DNA from: Batillaria attramentaria
Taxonomy: Eukaryota > Mollusca > Gastropoda > Batillariidae
Reading direction: 5' to 3'
DNA: 64,000 nt
Assembly: GCA_018292915.2 (NCBI GenBank)
Contig: JACVVK020000224.1
Location: 108,501 to 172,500 of the forward strand
Shown: positions 1 to 13,084 of the stretch, one piece after another
Layout of the letters: the number at the start of each line of letters is the position of its first letter
How positions within the stretch are numbered: position 1 is the first letter of the stretch
Made by a program: the position numbers and the translations under genes
The notes under the pieces: generated by a model
Told to the model about the DNA's origin: nothing
The model's database searches: none
Seen by the model: only the letters and a program-made list of their open reading frames with translations

Positions 1-481
1 GGTCCTCACATGAAGACACACCCCATGCAGCCCCACCCCCAGCAGCAGGCCTCGCCACATCCCATGCAAGCCATGACAATGGGCCAGCAGCATCCGCCCC
101 CTCACCCCGGCCCCTGCTCCGGCAACCCCACGTGTGCTGGGTGCAAAGTTCAGATGGCCAACCGGACTGCACCGGGCCCAGCCTCGAAGGCTTTCTCCTC
201 ACAACAGAAGTTCATCCAGAATCTGATCATGGACGAGTCTAACTCCGCGTACAGGTCACATCCGCTCTACCCTCTGCTTCGGGACCTGGTCATCGCTGGC
301 ATGAACTTCGATGACCCCAAGTTCCACTACCAACAGCTGCTGAGCCTGCTGCCCCACGACTTCGAGAAGCTCCTGCAGAACTTCCTGCACCGGAACCCGC
401 CATCTGGCAACTACCAGAGTAACTACTCTGTGGAGAGTGTACTGATGGACAGTCTACGACTGGCACACAGTCACCTAGTTG
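1..481 (+). CDS. TALE homeobox gene, first visible exon (partial)
   Basis: Open in frame from position 1 (Gly-Pro-His before Met at 10), so it may be an internal exon cut by the window edge. It encodes the Pro/His/Gln-rich leader and the first half of the MEINOX-like region. The donor is G|GTCAGT at 482. The ORF reads on to 564 only as unspliced intron. It ends in phase 1, and the next exon supplies AA to make Glu. Confidence 0.8.
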
Positions 482-2431
482 GTCAGTTCTTATGCTTCCC
501 CTCTACTGTAATGACCTTATCTTTTGACCATCCTTACTTTTCGACCACAATCTGGGAAAGTTAGGTCAAAAATAAAATCTCTAAGTTTTAAGTTTTCAGG
601 CAGACCAGTAAAATGATGAGCAACCTGAAAGATGCTAAATGGGAAGGGGGGAGGGGGGGGGGGTTACAAGCTGATAAAACTTTGCTGATTTGCCGGTCTG
701 GGATTCAGTGGTGATGAAAATGTTATGTCAGGTTCACAGCACTTTGTACGCATTTCAAGGCCCTCTGATGCAAGATGCTGTTTCTTTCTGCATTGTTCTT
801 AGCCCCAACGGCACACATGGTGTTCAGTCAAGATGGTCAGACTTGAAAAGTTAAGGTCATTACGGTACATTGTATACATACATGTATGTGTAATATACTG
901 TAATGTACTGCATAACTTACTAACTGGCTATAGCTAAACTGGCATGGAGAAGTCTGTGGCTACCCAAAGAAAGATTTTCTTCTTAAAATCATTTACAGTT
1001 TGAATCCCGGCTGGGAGTCAGTTATTTGTGCTGGCTTTTTTCTCATTGCCTTGTCTTTGCTCTCACCCGTAGGTGGTTGAAAAGGATGTTAAACCCCACA
1101 TAGTCACCCATCCACAGTGATAGTTACTTTTTTTTTCATTTCACTGAGCTTGAAGAGCGTATCTGAGAAAACATTCTAACTTCAGGAAAATAAGTTCATG
1201 TACTTGTGTATTGTCACAAGGAGAAATAAATTATACAAGTTTATGTATTGTAACAAGAAGGGAAATAAGTACTTGTGTATTGCTATAACAAGGGTGGGTG
1301 GGTGTTTGGGAGTTTAACGTCCTTTTCCACCATGTAAGGGGCAGCGAGAAAACATTTTGCCCCAGGTGTGGTTCAAACTCTCGACCTGAGCATGGAGAGT
1401 CCTACACTTTACCGTTCGGCCATAACAGAATTGAACCAGATTTGTATAATCTGAATTGAATCAGGGTTGCACATTTAAGTCAGTCCCAGGACATTGACCT
1501 GTAAAAATTTCAAATGTCCTATTTTTCCCACCTCAAGCGGACATTTGTCCTATTAAAATTTTTATTGCCACTAAGTGGCCAGGACACTGTGTCCTATCAC
1601 TTTGCTGTTTCCAGGACACTTTGTCCTATAGAAGCTGTGGAAAATGTGCAACCCTGTTGAATTGTATTATGAGTATAAGCTCGGTTTCCCTGTATGTCTC
1701 TGTATTGTCATGTTACTATGGTTTGTTCTGATTTACAGAAAAGATTCGCACACGCCAAGAACAAGAGAAGATAAAAGCTCTGACGTCCACCTCTATACGC
1801 TCCATGGAGGAGTTTTGTGAGAAGTTTGACCACGCACAGATGGTTGGGATGGTGAGTAGAGAATTCCCAGTAACACTAACAGAAGGAATACCATTAAAAA
1901 ATAGGTCTGCCAGGAGGGATTACGTGGGGTTTTGTCACTGAATAATAATATAATAAAAATGGCTGTTAATCTCTTCACTTCATTGTGAACTATGCACTCT
2001 GCTCTTGGCCATAGAAGTTACTTTTCTTTTATTTTGATTTTGGGACAGACGTGAAGGTGGGAACTACATGTGGAAAATGGATAGGAGGACTAAAAAAAAA
2101 AAAAATCTTCTAAATAAAAAGAGAAAGAAAGGAGGTACTACTTTCAGACGCTACCCCCCCCCCCCCCCCTCACACACACACACACACCTTTAAATCAGGT
2201 ATCTGTCCCCACCCACTTTTTTAAGTTGTTTCTCTATAGAGAAACAACTTTATGAGACGGGGCAGATTTTGCTGCGCGCAGCAGCAAGTTTCAGTGATAC
2301 AAAACAAGACTGTGACGTTTCTCCACACAATAATACTTTCTCGCACATAGTGACGTAACGAAACCTGCGTCATAGACACTTGACGTGCACACTATGCTGC
2401 TGCGTTCTTTTTGGCGGGAGTTGTGAGACGT

Positions 2432-2469
<38 letters not shown>

Positions 2470-5400
2470 ACGGATGTAATGATGGCTATCTCCTAAACCA
2501 CCTCGATGGAGGCCTTTTTACTTTGAGATAAAATGGGAAATCACCTTCTCCAGACCTACCTTTCACGATTTTTAGCCTGCCGCATTTTCAGAAGAGTTAT
2601 CGCCGATTTTAAAAAATCGGTCGTGTTACGAATTTTTTCGAAAAAGTTGTTCAAATTCCTTCATTTTCTAGACTTTGGAAGTTCACCCAATCACACTGCC
2701 TGTATTCGTGCTACAGCTTTGTAGCTCTGACTGGTTTTGTGTAAAAAAAATATTTTCGAGGTAGGGGTGGTTTGCACATAAGATCAAATATCTATGAAAA
2801 GACTACTGCAAATTACTTATCATCCCGGCGTTTTTGTCTAGTGTGACAACTGCACCTATGACAGGAACTACTGCACTATTATAGCTTTAGCATTTAGAAT
2901 AACTGAACTTTTAGATAAACATAACTTTTTCAAGTTTCTGCGAAAAGCATTGGTCAAAAGAGTTCCAAATTTTCGATTTCATAAGTACAATACAAGGTAT
3001 TCTAGTCCATGTTTCACCAGCCCTCTAGATCTTCCAGATTTTATGTAAAAATTAATTCAGCCAGGGAAGTCACAAAAGCAACAGGGAAATTACAAGACAT
3101 GCACAAGCATCATCTGTCATACCACCAGTGTGAAGCTGACGTCAAACGCTTAGTTCCCAGACAAAATAAGCAAGTATCGTCACTGCCTCCGACATTTCAC
3201 CAGCCCTCTAGATCTTCCAGATTTCATGTGAAAAATAATTCAATCGGGGAAGCCACAAAGCCAACAGGGAAATCACAAGACATAAACAAGCTTCCTCAGA
3301 CGATGGCAGTGCTAGTTTAAGTTCCAGTGGTCAAACTAAACGATGAACTATTTGGCTTGAGCTTTGTGGAGGGTTCTTATCAGTAAGTTGTTCCACCAAC
3401 ACTCTGATAGGCAGTAAGTGAGTAAGTCTGTGTTTGCTGCACACGGCACTCACTCCCTATCTACTGCTGAGGCAGACAAAAAGACGGAAACCCTCGTCAA
3501 GCCCCCGTAGCTTATCCCCTACACCACAAGCCTCTCTGCGTGCCACTGTGTCAAGGTAGCTGATTGGTTGAGGCGGTAATTTGCTGCAACTGGATTGGTG
3601 GAGGGCTAGGAACACAAAGTTGATCCTTCCAGCAAACACACTTGAAGGGCTGTGTCAACCAGGGTAGAGTGGCCAGCACTCAGAGACTGAGGGACTCCCC
3701 ATGTAGTTGGGGATGGGGGAGTTAAGTTCGGGGTGGGGTGGGGGATGTTGATTCATAGATGCTGCAGATTGCAGATGAATGATAACCTGAATTGTTTGAA
3801 TTCCTGTACTGACTATGTGTCTAGGAAAAGGTTGGTCGTGACATTAAGCCTGGGATGTTTATTGAATTTTTTTTTATCATTGTAAGCTGCACTCAACTTA
3901 CAGAGGGAGAACATAAGAGGAATGAAACTTATAGTCGTGCATATTTAAAGTGTGTATGTGTGTGTGTGTGGGGGGGGGGGGGGGGGGCACCCTTCCAACA
4001 CCCACTGCCTCCATCAAGCACCTCTCCCCTTGCACTGGTCACATCCACCCAAACTCAAACCAAGAAATCAACACCCTCTACCCCACTCCTGTATGTGCCC
4101 ATCTGTACGTGCATTACATGCTAATGATGCTTTTAAACTGACACGCAGAAAAATGCTTGTTTAAATTCACATGGACTAATGGGACCATTTAAATTTTTTT
4201 TTTGTGTGTGGATAAAATGTCTATGTATGTATTCAAGCTTTGGCCTGAGGATATTGGTCGTGCACTTTGCCTGTGCTAGAAGCTAAATTGCCCTGAACCT
4301 AGATTTCCCCGCCCCTCTTATGCTGTGTGCATTTCTTTCATATAATTTTATTAAATGGGCCAAGGGGAAGGCACAAAACAGAAGCTGTTAATGTAATTGT
4401 TAGTAGACTCTACATGAACTAAATTGCCCTGAAACCAAATTTACCCCCCCCCCCCTCCCCTCTTATGCTATGTGCATTACCTTCACGAATAAATTCATTA
4501 GAAGCGTTGGGGAAAAGTAAAAAAAAAAACCAGGAGCTGTTAGCGTTGGTAGACTGTACAAGCTGAGAGGTGTACCGCCAGTGTGTGGGGGTGCCGTGTG
4601 TTGACACAGCATTATCACAAGATGGCCGAGTGTGTGTGTGTGCCGGTCGCCAGTGTCGGAATGTCTGCCCCGCCTTGTTTGGACTTCTTGTTGACCCAGT
4701 ATTATCAGGGCACACAAACCGTTACCTGGCTTTCCCTGCCCCTTGGGCTTGAACGCTGTTGTAAAACCTCTCTCCTCCCTTCCAGTTTTTCGCGGAGAAA
4801 ATTTGTCGTCTGCTGTCCAAGGGGGCGGGCTAATAGAGTAATCTGCCCTGAATGGCGTGTGGGCGGGGGAGAGATTAGGACTGCATTGGCGCTCCCGTCC
4901 CAACATGTTGACTTGTGATGTAAGGGCACATTAGGGGATTTAGGGGCCGAGTGGCTTAAAGTACAGGCCCCCCGGTTCCATGACTGTGATGCAAGTGACT
5001 GGTTGGGGGATTAGCTAGCTGATCAACCACCGTAATCTGCCTGTTTTTGATACAGCACAACATGATAGGATCAGAGCTACAGATCAAATCTTAATCCTTC
5101 TCCCCCCCCCCCACACACACACACTCTCTCTCTCTCTCTCTCTCTTGTGCCTGCACACGTTCCACACATACACATCTACCTGCTAGCAGTCTCACCCCCC
5201 CCCCCCCCCCACACACACACAGAGTTGGCCTTCCCAATGTGGTATGCACCTTTAGGTTATGTATACCTTAGACTGGGTTTATTATAAGACTTAGGAAATT
5301 CTTATATAAAATCATGACTTGGTAATGGTATGCAGCATGCAAGCAAAATGTCTCAGTGGATTATCACATTAAGCATTTCTGGAAGGCATTTAATGAACAA

Positions 5401-7383
5401 ATTGCATTGGGCATGTTAGGCTGGGCAAAGGAAATGCTTTAATGGATTAATGTCATAATAAAAGTCTTAAGTGTGACGCAAATGGCGGAGATAACCGGCT
5501 AAAGCCTTTCACCAGTACTCAGGAGCTGAAAGGAGTCGCACATGTGTGTACTCTAGCTCATTTCATATGTGCTGTGTCCGGTGGATTAAAAAACGGAACC
5601 AAAAAAAACAACAACAACAACAACCAAAGAGTGGGTGGGTGGAACAGGGATCAGGGAGGGCTGGAGATGAGGGTAGACAGTGTGTGTGTGTGAGAGAGAA
5701 TATATATGTTATTAGAGCTTAAAATCTTCCTCCGCTTAGAGGAGTTCCTCTGCTGGCTAGGCTAAAACATTTCCTCAAAAGAAAAAAATGTTTCCTCCTC
5801 CGAAGCACTTACTATCATGCTTAGAATCCACCGAACTGCGCAGATTTTAGTCTAACTTTTAAAAAATTTCCGGGGGGGGGGGGGGGGGAGATCTGGAGAC
5901 ATTCAACATTGACACAACTTTTCCTGGTTTGCCAGATTGCTGAATTTGAGCATTGACAGTGATTCATGTTTTGCCTAGAACTGTCCACTTGATGTTTATA
6001 TGGAGCTGAACAACATCTCTTGTTTGTTTCAGGCCCAGCCAGGCGGTGGTGTGAACGGCTGTAGTCCCATGCTGATGCCCGGTGGTCCGCCCATGGGCGA
6101 TATGGGGATGCAGGCACCTCTGCACGTCATGACCTCCATGGGGCCGCCCACCAAGGTCATGGTCACTCTGGTAGGTTAAGAGGCGTGTTTATTGTGTTCT
6201 CAGGCACTCGTGTCCAGATAGGACGCCTGACATACTCCAAAAGCAAAGCTAGCTTGGTGAAGTCCTTTTTTTGCAGGTACATGTAGAAATGTGATGACGT
6301 GTGTGGGAGGTGGTGTGTGTATTTGTTTCTTGTTAGTTACTGTGGTATGTTTTAAGTTTTACTTTTTGAACAAGTGAAGAGCTGCCTCTTTGTCTCCTAG
6401 GTATTACAGCATCTGAATATTAGTAGTCACCACAGCTTGATATTGTAGGATCGTAGACACACCGGTTTTGTATCTGATACATTTCACGATACATTTCAGC
6501 ATATGAAAAAATGCTGTAGCATGGACAGTATTCAGGAATGAATTTAATTGATTTATAACCATGACAATTGTATATTTCAGGGTCAGGGAGGATTTGTTGG
6601 ACCTGTTGGGTTCCGGACGATGAAGGACGGGCCAGAGTTGCTGAGCGACGGTAGCAGTGGAGTCGGGGTCACTACCCAGAAAACAGAGTCAAAGAAACAC
6701 CCCAGTCTTCCAAAAGAAGTAAGGCGCTTTTATGTCCAGAAAAGCAGGAAAGTTACTGCGCTTTGACGTGCAGCAGTCAAAGGAACTGTAAAACAAAGCA
6801 TCTGTTATTGGCTCAGATCTTTTACTTTAGGTTCATTGAGAAGTCTGTAGCACGAGAGGTGTACTTGCATTATCAGTCTGGCCTTAGAGGCATTTTTTGG
6901 GGTTTTGTGTTTCATATCCAGGTCATACATGGGTTATAGACTGAATCATTTTCAAAATGTCCAATTACTTTCTTACAAACTTGTCTTATCATGGTGGACA
7001 ATATTCACAACATATATCCTATGCGTGTACTTTATGGTCAGCCAAGACATTTGTCCTATGATAGTTTGCCGTCAAGCATCATACATGATCGGGACATGTG
7101 GTTATATGTAGTTCATAGTCTTTTATTCCCTTGTGATAAGATTAAATCATTTTTGGGGTTATTGTTCCAAAGGTATTAATGCATGACTTACAGTGTGTGT
7201 CTATATGTGCAGGCGGTATCACTCATGATGGAGTGGTTGCGGGGTCACAAGGACAACCCATACCCAAACGACGACGAGAAAGCCATGCTCATCAAACAGA
7301 CGGGCCTGACTATCAACCAGATCAACTACTGGTTCACCAATGCACGCCGCCGCATCCTGCCCAAGTGGGCCCAGTGCAAGTGA
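1..7383 (+). CDS. TALE-class homeobox protein, MEIS/PKNOX-like N-terminus (5' partial; 5 exons seen)
   Basis: Predicted DNA-binding transcription regulator in the nucleus. Joined exons 1-481, 1739-1851, 6033-6170, 6581-6718 and 7213-7383 keep one frame, giving 343 residues from the Met codon at position 10. The frame is open to the window edge, so the true start may lie upstream. Residues 1-60 are rich in His, Pro, Gln and Met. Residues about 80-195 resemble a diverged MEINOX region: an HPLYPLL motif, then a helix ending in HLVE, then EEFCEKF. Residues about 277-339 are a homeodomain with the TALE signature NPYP (302-305) and WFTNARRR (327-334). The protein ends four residues after the PKW that follows the homeodomain. 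All introns are GT-AG. A lophotrochozoan-specific TALE gene is possible; the exact family is not assigned. Homeodomain class is certain, orthology is not. Confidence 0.85.
1001..1115 (+). mobile_element. SINE-A fragment (3' half)
   Basis: It keeps the tRNA B-box end (GAATCCCGGCTGGG), TTTGTGCTGGCTTT and a diverged GTTGAAAAGGATGTTAAACC tail block. It is older and more diverged than the copies further right. Confidence 0.6.
1292..1433 (-). mobile_element. SINE-A copy, minus strand, diverged
   Basis: The plus strand reads the reverse of the SINE: GTTTAACGTCCTTTTCCACC, then GCCCCAG, then a damaged tRNA-like head ending at TTCGGCC. The head's B box is diverged. Confidence 0.65.
1462..1666. mobile_element. 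hAT-like MITE, 205 bp
   Basis: Left end CAGGGTTGCACATTT and right end AAATGTGCAACCCTG are inverted copies. The element is directly flanked by TTGAAT on both sides. CAGGG termini are typical of hAT elements. It sits in the first visible TALE intron and contains several GGACA...TGTCC short inverted repeats. Confidence 0.65.
1739..1851 (+). CDS. TALE homeobox gene, exon
   Basis: Acceptor TTTACAG at 1738 and donor GTGAGT at 1852. It adds 38 codons including a charged stretch ([12 protein letters not shown]) and [12 protein letters not shown]. The latter sits where MEIS/PKNOX proteins have the end of their second conserved block. Confidence 0.85.
2224..2249. repeat. Perfect 26-bp palindrome in a TALE intron
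   Basis: AGTTGTTTCTCTA is followed directly by its reverse complement with no loop. The function is unknown. It lies just before a (GT)n tract at about 2438-2468. Confidence 0.6.
3009..3290 (+). repeat. Two direct copies of a 97-bp sequence, 183 bp apart
   Basis: Copies at about 3011-3107 and 3194-3290 share [10 protein letters not shown] and a GEATK/REVTK stretch in one reading frame. The spacing of 183 is a multiple of 3, and an ORF of 103 codons runs across both. Most differences between copies change the amino acid, so this looks like a repeat rather than a selected gene. Confidence 0.5.
4288..4567 (+). repeat. Tandem duplication of about 140 bp
   Basis: AAATTGCCCTGAA at 4288 and at 4423 each start a similar block: CCCCTCTTATGCT, GTGCATT, then AGCTGTTA followed by GTAGACT. 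It is a two-copy tandem repeat in a TALE intron, with C-run and A-run length differences. Confidence 0.6.
6033..6170 (+). CDS. TALE homeobox gene, exon (Met/Gly/Pro-rich linker)
   Basis: Acceptor TTTGTTTCAG and donor GTAGGT. It gives 46 codons of low-complexity linker rich in Met, Gly and Pro, with no domain recognised. Both ends are phase 0, so skipping it would keep the frame. Confidence 0.8.
6581..6718 (+). CDS. TALE homeobox gene, exon (linker and N-terminal arm of homeodomain)
   Basis: Acceptor TATTTCAG and donor GTAAGG. It gives 46 codons ending in KKHPSLPKE, the N-terminal arm and start of helix 1. The intron therefore falls about 11 residues into the homeodomain. Confidence 0.82.
7213..7383 (+). 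CDS. TALE homeobox gene, last coding exon (homeodomain helices 1-3)
   Basis: Acceptor ATGTGCAG at 7212; ends with TGA at 7381-7383. It carries the TALE loop NPYP and recognition helix [12 protein letters not shown]48, F49, N51 and R53 are intact, but position 50 is Thr and position 47 is Tyr. MEIS, PKNOX and TGIF proteins have Ile at 50 and Asn at 47. Confidence 0.9.
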   Translation, partial: AVSLMMEWLRGHKDNPYPNDDEKAMLIKQTGLTINQINYWFTNARRRILPKWAQCK

Positions 7384-10300
7384 CCTTGACCCCTGTACAG
7401 ACTCGAGGCCATGCGACTTACCTTAACAGTTTTACACAAAGCACCCCTACTACTACTGCTGCGGGTGATTGGAAGACGGTGCTGACTGTATCAGGGTCAG
7501 GGTCATCGTCACGGAGACGAATGGACCCGTGTTTTCCCAAGAGAACGTAGATCAACTGTCCTTCAGTAGTTTATAGATCACAGACCAGTAGCCATGGTAA
7601 CAAGTCCTGCTGTGTTTGCTGACCGATCACCACGACGATGTTGTGTTGTGCTAACGAGTTGTGAGTTGTGTGAGGGTGTGTGAGTGCGGGACAGCTGACT
7701 GAAGTGAGTCAAACGTAGGGTTTGTGTTTCCTGCTGATGTGACAAAGCGTATCCTGCTTATCTAGATCTACACGTGCTGTCTGCACTCTGCCCATGGTCT
7801 GCACATACATGAACAAGAGGTTGTAGATGCAAGTTGTTGTTTTTGTAGTCGCGATTCACGTCAGAAATGTTTGTTCTGACGTACAGAGTGAAGCATGTGT
7901 GAGTTCGAAGTGTTCTTAGCAGAGTGGGAGATTTCTGTGTTCAGACAAAACTTTCACATAGACTGCAGTCCGTGATCGCCAAGTTTGCAAGGCATGGGAG
8001 ATTGGGCGGGATGGGATGGAACCAGTCTAAATTTTTGTGCCAAGTTTTGTAGCCCTTCATAAGTTGATTTTTTCCCCCTTAAGTACGAGAACCGGAGGTC
8101 ACAACCTTAAGTATAGTGCTGAAGTACTTCCTTTTTGTCTTTGATATGGAGAAGTAAGAGATATTTAGCATCCAGCCAATCAGCTAAGCATCCAATAAAG
8201 CAACCAGCCGGCCAACCAACCAACCAACCAACCAACCAACCAACTAACCAATCAACCTCAGTGTACTTGATCAAGAGAGACGTCTTTACTTTCTTGATTG
8301 ATCGGCAAATGACAGAAAACAGTGGCAAAGTACCTCTCTGAGTATTAATGCTCCCTTTTCGTGCATTATCCCATAGGGATGGGTCGTGGTTTTGCTTTGA
8401 CATCATGTTGCAAGGTGGACGCAAAATGTTCTCAATTTCTCAATCACAGAGGTCGCAGATATTGTCAGAAATAGACCTTGTGTTTGTTCAACAAGGGTCA
8501 TTTTAGTTGCAGTGTCTGACACAGGTTATTTCAGGCTGAGCTCTGGACGTGGATGCGTAGACTGAACGCAGTGCCAGACTTAATGCTTACTTGTGTGAAA
8601 GGCATCTCGTCTGCACAGACTTTCTTCTGAGGCATGCAGTCCTGTTGTGCATGCTGCAGATTAAATCGGACGCCACAGTAGAATTGTCCAGTCTGACTTT
8701 TCGACACGTCTCTATTCTATGCAACAGCTTTTGCTGGTAGTAGATCACAGTATGTGTGTGTGTGTGTGTGTACACATCTCTCCCTCCTTCGCGGTGGTAC
8801 GGTAGTTTACATTTGGAACTGGTTATGTGTTCTTACATGTGTTCGCAGCTTTTTTTGTGAGATGCTTTTTATTTTTTTCTTTGTGTGTGAAAAATCTCAA
8901 GGCAGCCTATGCTTGCTTTTGGATAAAATCACCCGGTATTTCACACGTTTGCCTAGTGCACCATCGCACAAGCCTTACTGTAGTTGTCGAAGGGACTTTT
9001 CTCCTACTGTGTGATAGCTGTGTGGTTGTCTGTTCATACATATACAGTTCTGTAAAACCCAACTCTGCTGTGATTTTCTGTATTGCTTGCTTGCTAGCTT
9101 GCTTCTCAGCTCAGTAGTTGCTTAACATCTTGTCTTGATGCTTTTCACCACCTCAGAATGCATTGATAGTTTTGTGGTTAGAAGTGTAGCACAAATTTCA
9201 GAATCTGAATAATTCTCGTACGTGTACCATTTGAATTTTCACAAAGCCAGCTGCCTAAAATTGTGTATGATAAATTACACATTAACGCCACTCATGGTTA
9301 TGTTTAGGAGGATAATTTTCACGATGCGGTGAGTGGTGATGCGGGGATGTGTTTTCTACAAGTGGAAGTATGAACAAGCCTGACGCACAGTGTAATACAA
9401 TAAGTGTCGCAAGAGGCAAAGAGAGGATACACAGAAATGGAAGTGGCTCAAGGGGAGACTACTCGAGGCGTCGTTGAGTTTCCACACTGCGGCGGTGTTA
9501 AGGGTCACAGTGATGGTGCCGCTGGTCAAGGACGTATTTCCTGTCGCGTGAACAACCCTCTGGTCTTCAAAGCGCGCCCTCTCTCCTCACTCGTACAGCT
9601 TACTGTTGAAACCACTCTGCAGAACCACTAATGAAGTAGATCTTTGGCCAGATAGCTAGCTGATAAATACTGTTTTACTTCTTGCCTTAACAAGCTCCAC
9701 CAAAAAGGAAAACTGCAAAAAGAATTTTTTTTTTCGTGTAAAGTTTTTGTGTATAATTTTAGCTGCAAGATGTTCGCTGACAGTTTTAGCTGCGTTGTTA
9801 GTTATTAACCTGTAATCGCATTCATTGCAAAACAGCACTTGAGATCGGCAAAACAAACTGAGCAGATCTGAGCAACTTCAGCAAGAGAAGTGACACAGTT
9901 ACAGCAAGAGGGAAGTACTATAACACAGTTTCATAAGCGCTGATATTTTGTTTATAATGCAGTCACTGCAGCATTTAAGTCTATGTCAACTTCGGCCATT
10001 TGTACTGTCTATGCATTGATGCTGGTTGCAAACCGCTGTTCTGTTCACCACTGTTTACAGACAAAAAATTTGAACCTTTTGACTCAAACGGAGGATGAAT
10101 CCACACATTTTTTTTCTTACTTGCGATGTCAATTGTGGATAAGTAAAACCACGCAGAGTGCAGCGTTGTGCATCCATAAAAGTCGGCTTCGTAATTAGGA
10201 AGACCAGAAGCTTACATGCAGTCCGGTACATGAACTTTTTGTTCTGTTTTTAATCTTTTTGTGTACGTAGATTTTTACATAAAGTGCCTTAGGAACAAAA

Positions 10301-12078
10301 TGTTACATTGTTGTGTCTGCTACCACTATTTTTTTGGACAGAAAATTTGATGCTTGGTGAGCTTTGACCTTTTTAGACGCTTCTTGTTCTGATGTCTGTT
10401 TTACAAGCTTTGGAAAAATTGATTTTGGTTTTGTGATCCAAACTTTCTCACTGAGTGAGACGCAAGATATCGTTTTGTAGATCATTTTACTATCGCTGAT
10501 CTTTCACGTCACTTTTTTTTTTTTTTTTTTTGCGCAAGTTGGTTTCGGAGTGTGCAACATGTCATCTCACTCATGATCACCAGTCCATTTCACAGTGCGA
10601 ATGTTGAGAGGTCTTACTGCATGATACAGTTGCCATGTTGTGCAGTTGGACCTTTTTTTAAGATGCCTTTTAAGAATGTAAAGCTTCTGTTTTTATTAAT
10701 ATCACTCTCTGTTGCAAAGCAGTGCACAATATTTTAAATTCCTGATCAGTTTTAAAACAGTGGCTTTGATAGTATCTGTATTTTCACCTGTATAATGGTG
10801 CTGGGGAAATAACTGAAGTACTTAACACTACAATCATTGGAGGGTGATTTTCTTCTTAATGCGAGCCAGTTCTATGAAATGTAAGTGCCGGAGAGTTTTA
10901 CTGACGACACACCACGCCGTCCGTTGATTCACTCAAGTCAGTACTTTGTGTGTTCTCTGGAATATTTTTTCTTCTTTCCAATCTTCACCTTATGTCGCTT
11001 TGCAGTGAATGTATCCTACTTTGGGGGTGGACACACTTTTACTGAAATTCTGTGGGATGCACCCGTGCAGTATGTTGGTGTGTGCATGTGGATTCAGGAC
11101 AAAAGGACGAAAGATGGAGAGTAAGGAAGAAATCGAACGAAAAAGAAAGAAGTTTGATTGTAAATCTGCTCATCTAAGTTTGGAAGTCTCCTGATTCTCA
11201 ACAACATTGTCAGAACAGCCAAATGTGTTTAAATCAAGTACACGTATAATTAATTCAAATTGTGTGATTCTCAACAACATTGTCAGCACTGTTAGATAAA
11301 TCTGTGAACCTGAATCAAGTAAGTTCGGACAAGTTTTAGACCTCTGTACACTTTTGTAATTAGGGTTGTGTAATTTTTTTCTTACTCAACTTGATATTGA
11401 CAAATCAGTCACTATTTTTTTTTTTTTTTTTCACCATTGCGAGTCGACCTCATGAGCACTGATCAGAGTGGCATTCCAGTTGTTCACTGGTCACGGCCAG
11501 AAAATAGTTTGGGCCAGTAACTGGAAGCTTGCATGTAAATTGTAGCTGTTGAACAAGGCGATTGGTACAAGTTACAACTGGAACTATGCAAAGAACAAGT
11601 TTAGCTGTTCTTCAGACACTGTACATATAGAGGTTTTGTGATAGCTGGCTGGTCAGTGTGTCTTGCTGAATTTCAGATTCCTCTGACACCTCTCTGGCAG
11701 TATGTCTGTGTCTTTGCTAAGTTTTTTGTCTGCAGTTTGGTGGAACAAAAATGACAGTAACGCAGTCTTAACCTTTTAACTGCATCTCAGGCATGGATGT
11801 ACATCACACAGTCTACTGTTAGGATACTGAAAGAATTCGGAGTTTTTAAAGTAGTTTTGGCATGTTTTTTCATCAGGCTGCTAAATTTCACGTGTAAGTT
11901 TTACCTTGGCATGAGCAGTGTGTTATGGTTTAAACAAAGCGTTTTTCACTCTGAAAGTGCATTTTTCTTTGTTTTTATTTTTGTTTTTTTGGTGTGGTGT
12001 GAGAAAATGCCGCTTGAAATGGTGCAGATTGTACTTAAAAGGAGAGAAAAATCAAAATTAGAGGCAGCTATGAGTACC

Positions 12079-12110
<32 letters not shown>

Positions 12111-12236
12111 GTGACAAGTAACCTTGAAGAATTTCCTATTTACTAACTTACTGTCAGCAGATGAATATTTTGTCATGGCTTACAAAACACAGACCTTTTT
12201 CAGGGAGAGAAAAAGAAACACACTGGGGTTTATATA

Positions 12237-12416
12237 TACAGTCGAACCTGCCAAGGCGGTCACCTGTATAAGCCAAACCACTGTCTAACCTGGTCACCCC
12301 AGAGGATCCCCTGACACTAGCTGTTGACATGACGCCCTGGATAACCTGGCCACCTGTCTAAGGTGGTCAGTTTGACCCAGTCCCTTGGGTGACCGCCTTA
12401 CACAGGTTTGACTGTA
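12237..12416. mobile_element. Tc1/pogo-type MITE, about 180 bp
   Basis: Left end TACAGTCGAACCTGCCAAGG and right end CACAGGTTTGACTGTA are inverted copies that start and end at TA, the usual target of this superfamily. GGTGACCGCC and GGCGGTCACC occur near the ends. It lies in the probable 3' UTR of the TALE gene, so it would be transcribed. Confidence 0.65.
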
Positions 12417-13037
12417 TGTACTCAGTTTTGGTCCTTTGTAATGTCACTGGAAACCTAAAAATGAGGCAGAGTAAAACAAACCCTGGATTTTTGTACATGC
12501 GCTCAGTTTTGGTCGTGCGTAATGTGTCCTTGAAAAACTGAAAATGATCAACACTTTGCTGGTTGTTGAAATTGGATGATCTGATTAATTTCTGAGTTTT
12601 CGGTTGACCAGTGCATATAATATATACATGCGGGTGCAAGCTTGCACAATATCAAGTTGTATTGTTGTGATCTCTTGCAGAAAGTCAGATAATCTTTCAT
12701 GTAGCGAGTCTAATATAAATCCTGTGTGCAGAAAAAACAGGGGCTGTTCTTCATTGAGTTAAGAATAGAGTGAGTCTTTGAATTTGATCGGTGGAGAAAT
12801 ATTTCAGTTAGTTATTTATTAATTTATTCTATTTCTACTTTCATTGTGAAGAAGAACTCGTCAGAATCATCATTGTAGTTAAAGGCGAAATTATTGTGTT
12901 CAGATTTTGTTGTATGTGTAGCTGTTACCCGATTTGTTGTCATTTTGAAATTATGTACACACAAAAACACAACTTGTTTTTAAGTCCATAGTGCATTTAT
13001 GTCAGTTCTTAAGAATGCTTCTGTTTTGCCTCAGTCA

Positions 13038-13084
<47 letters not shown>

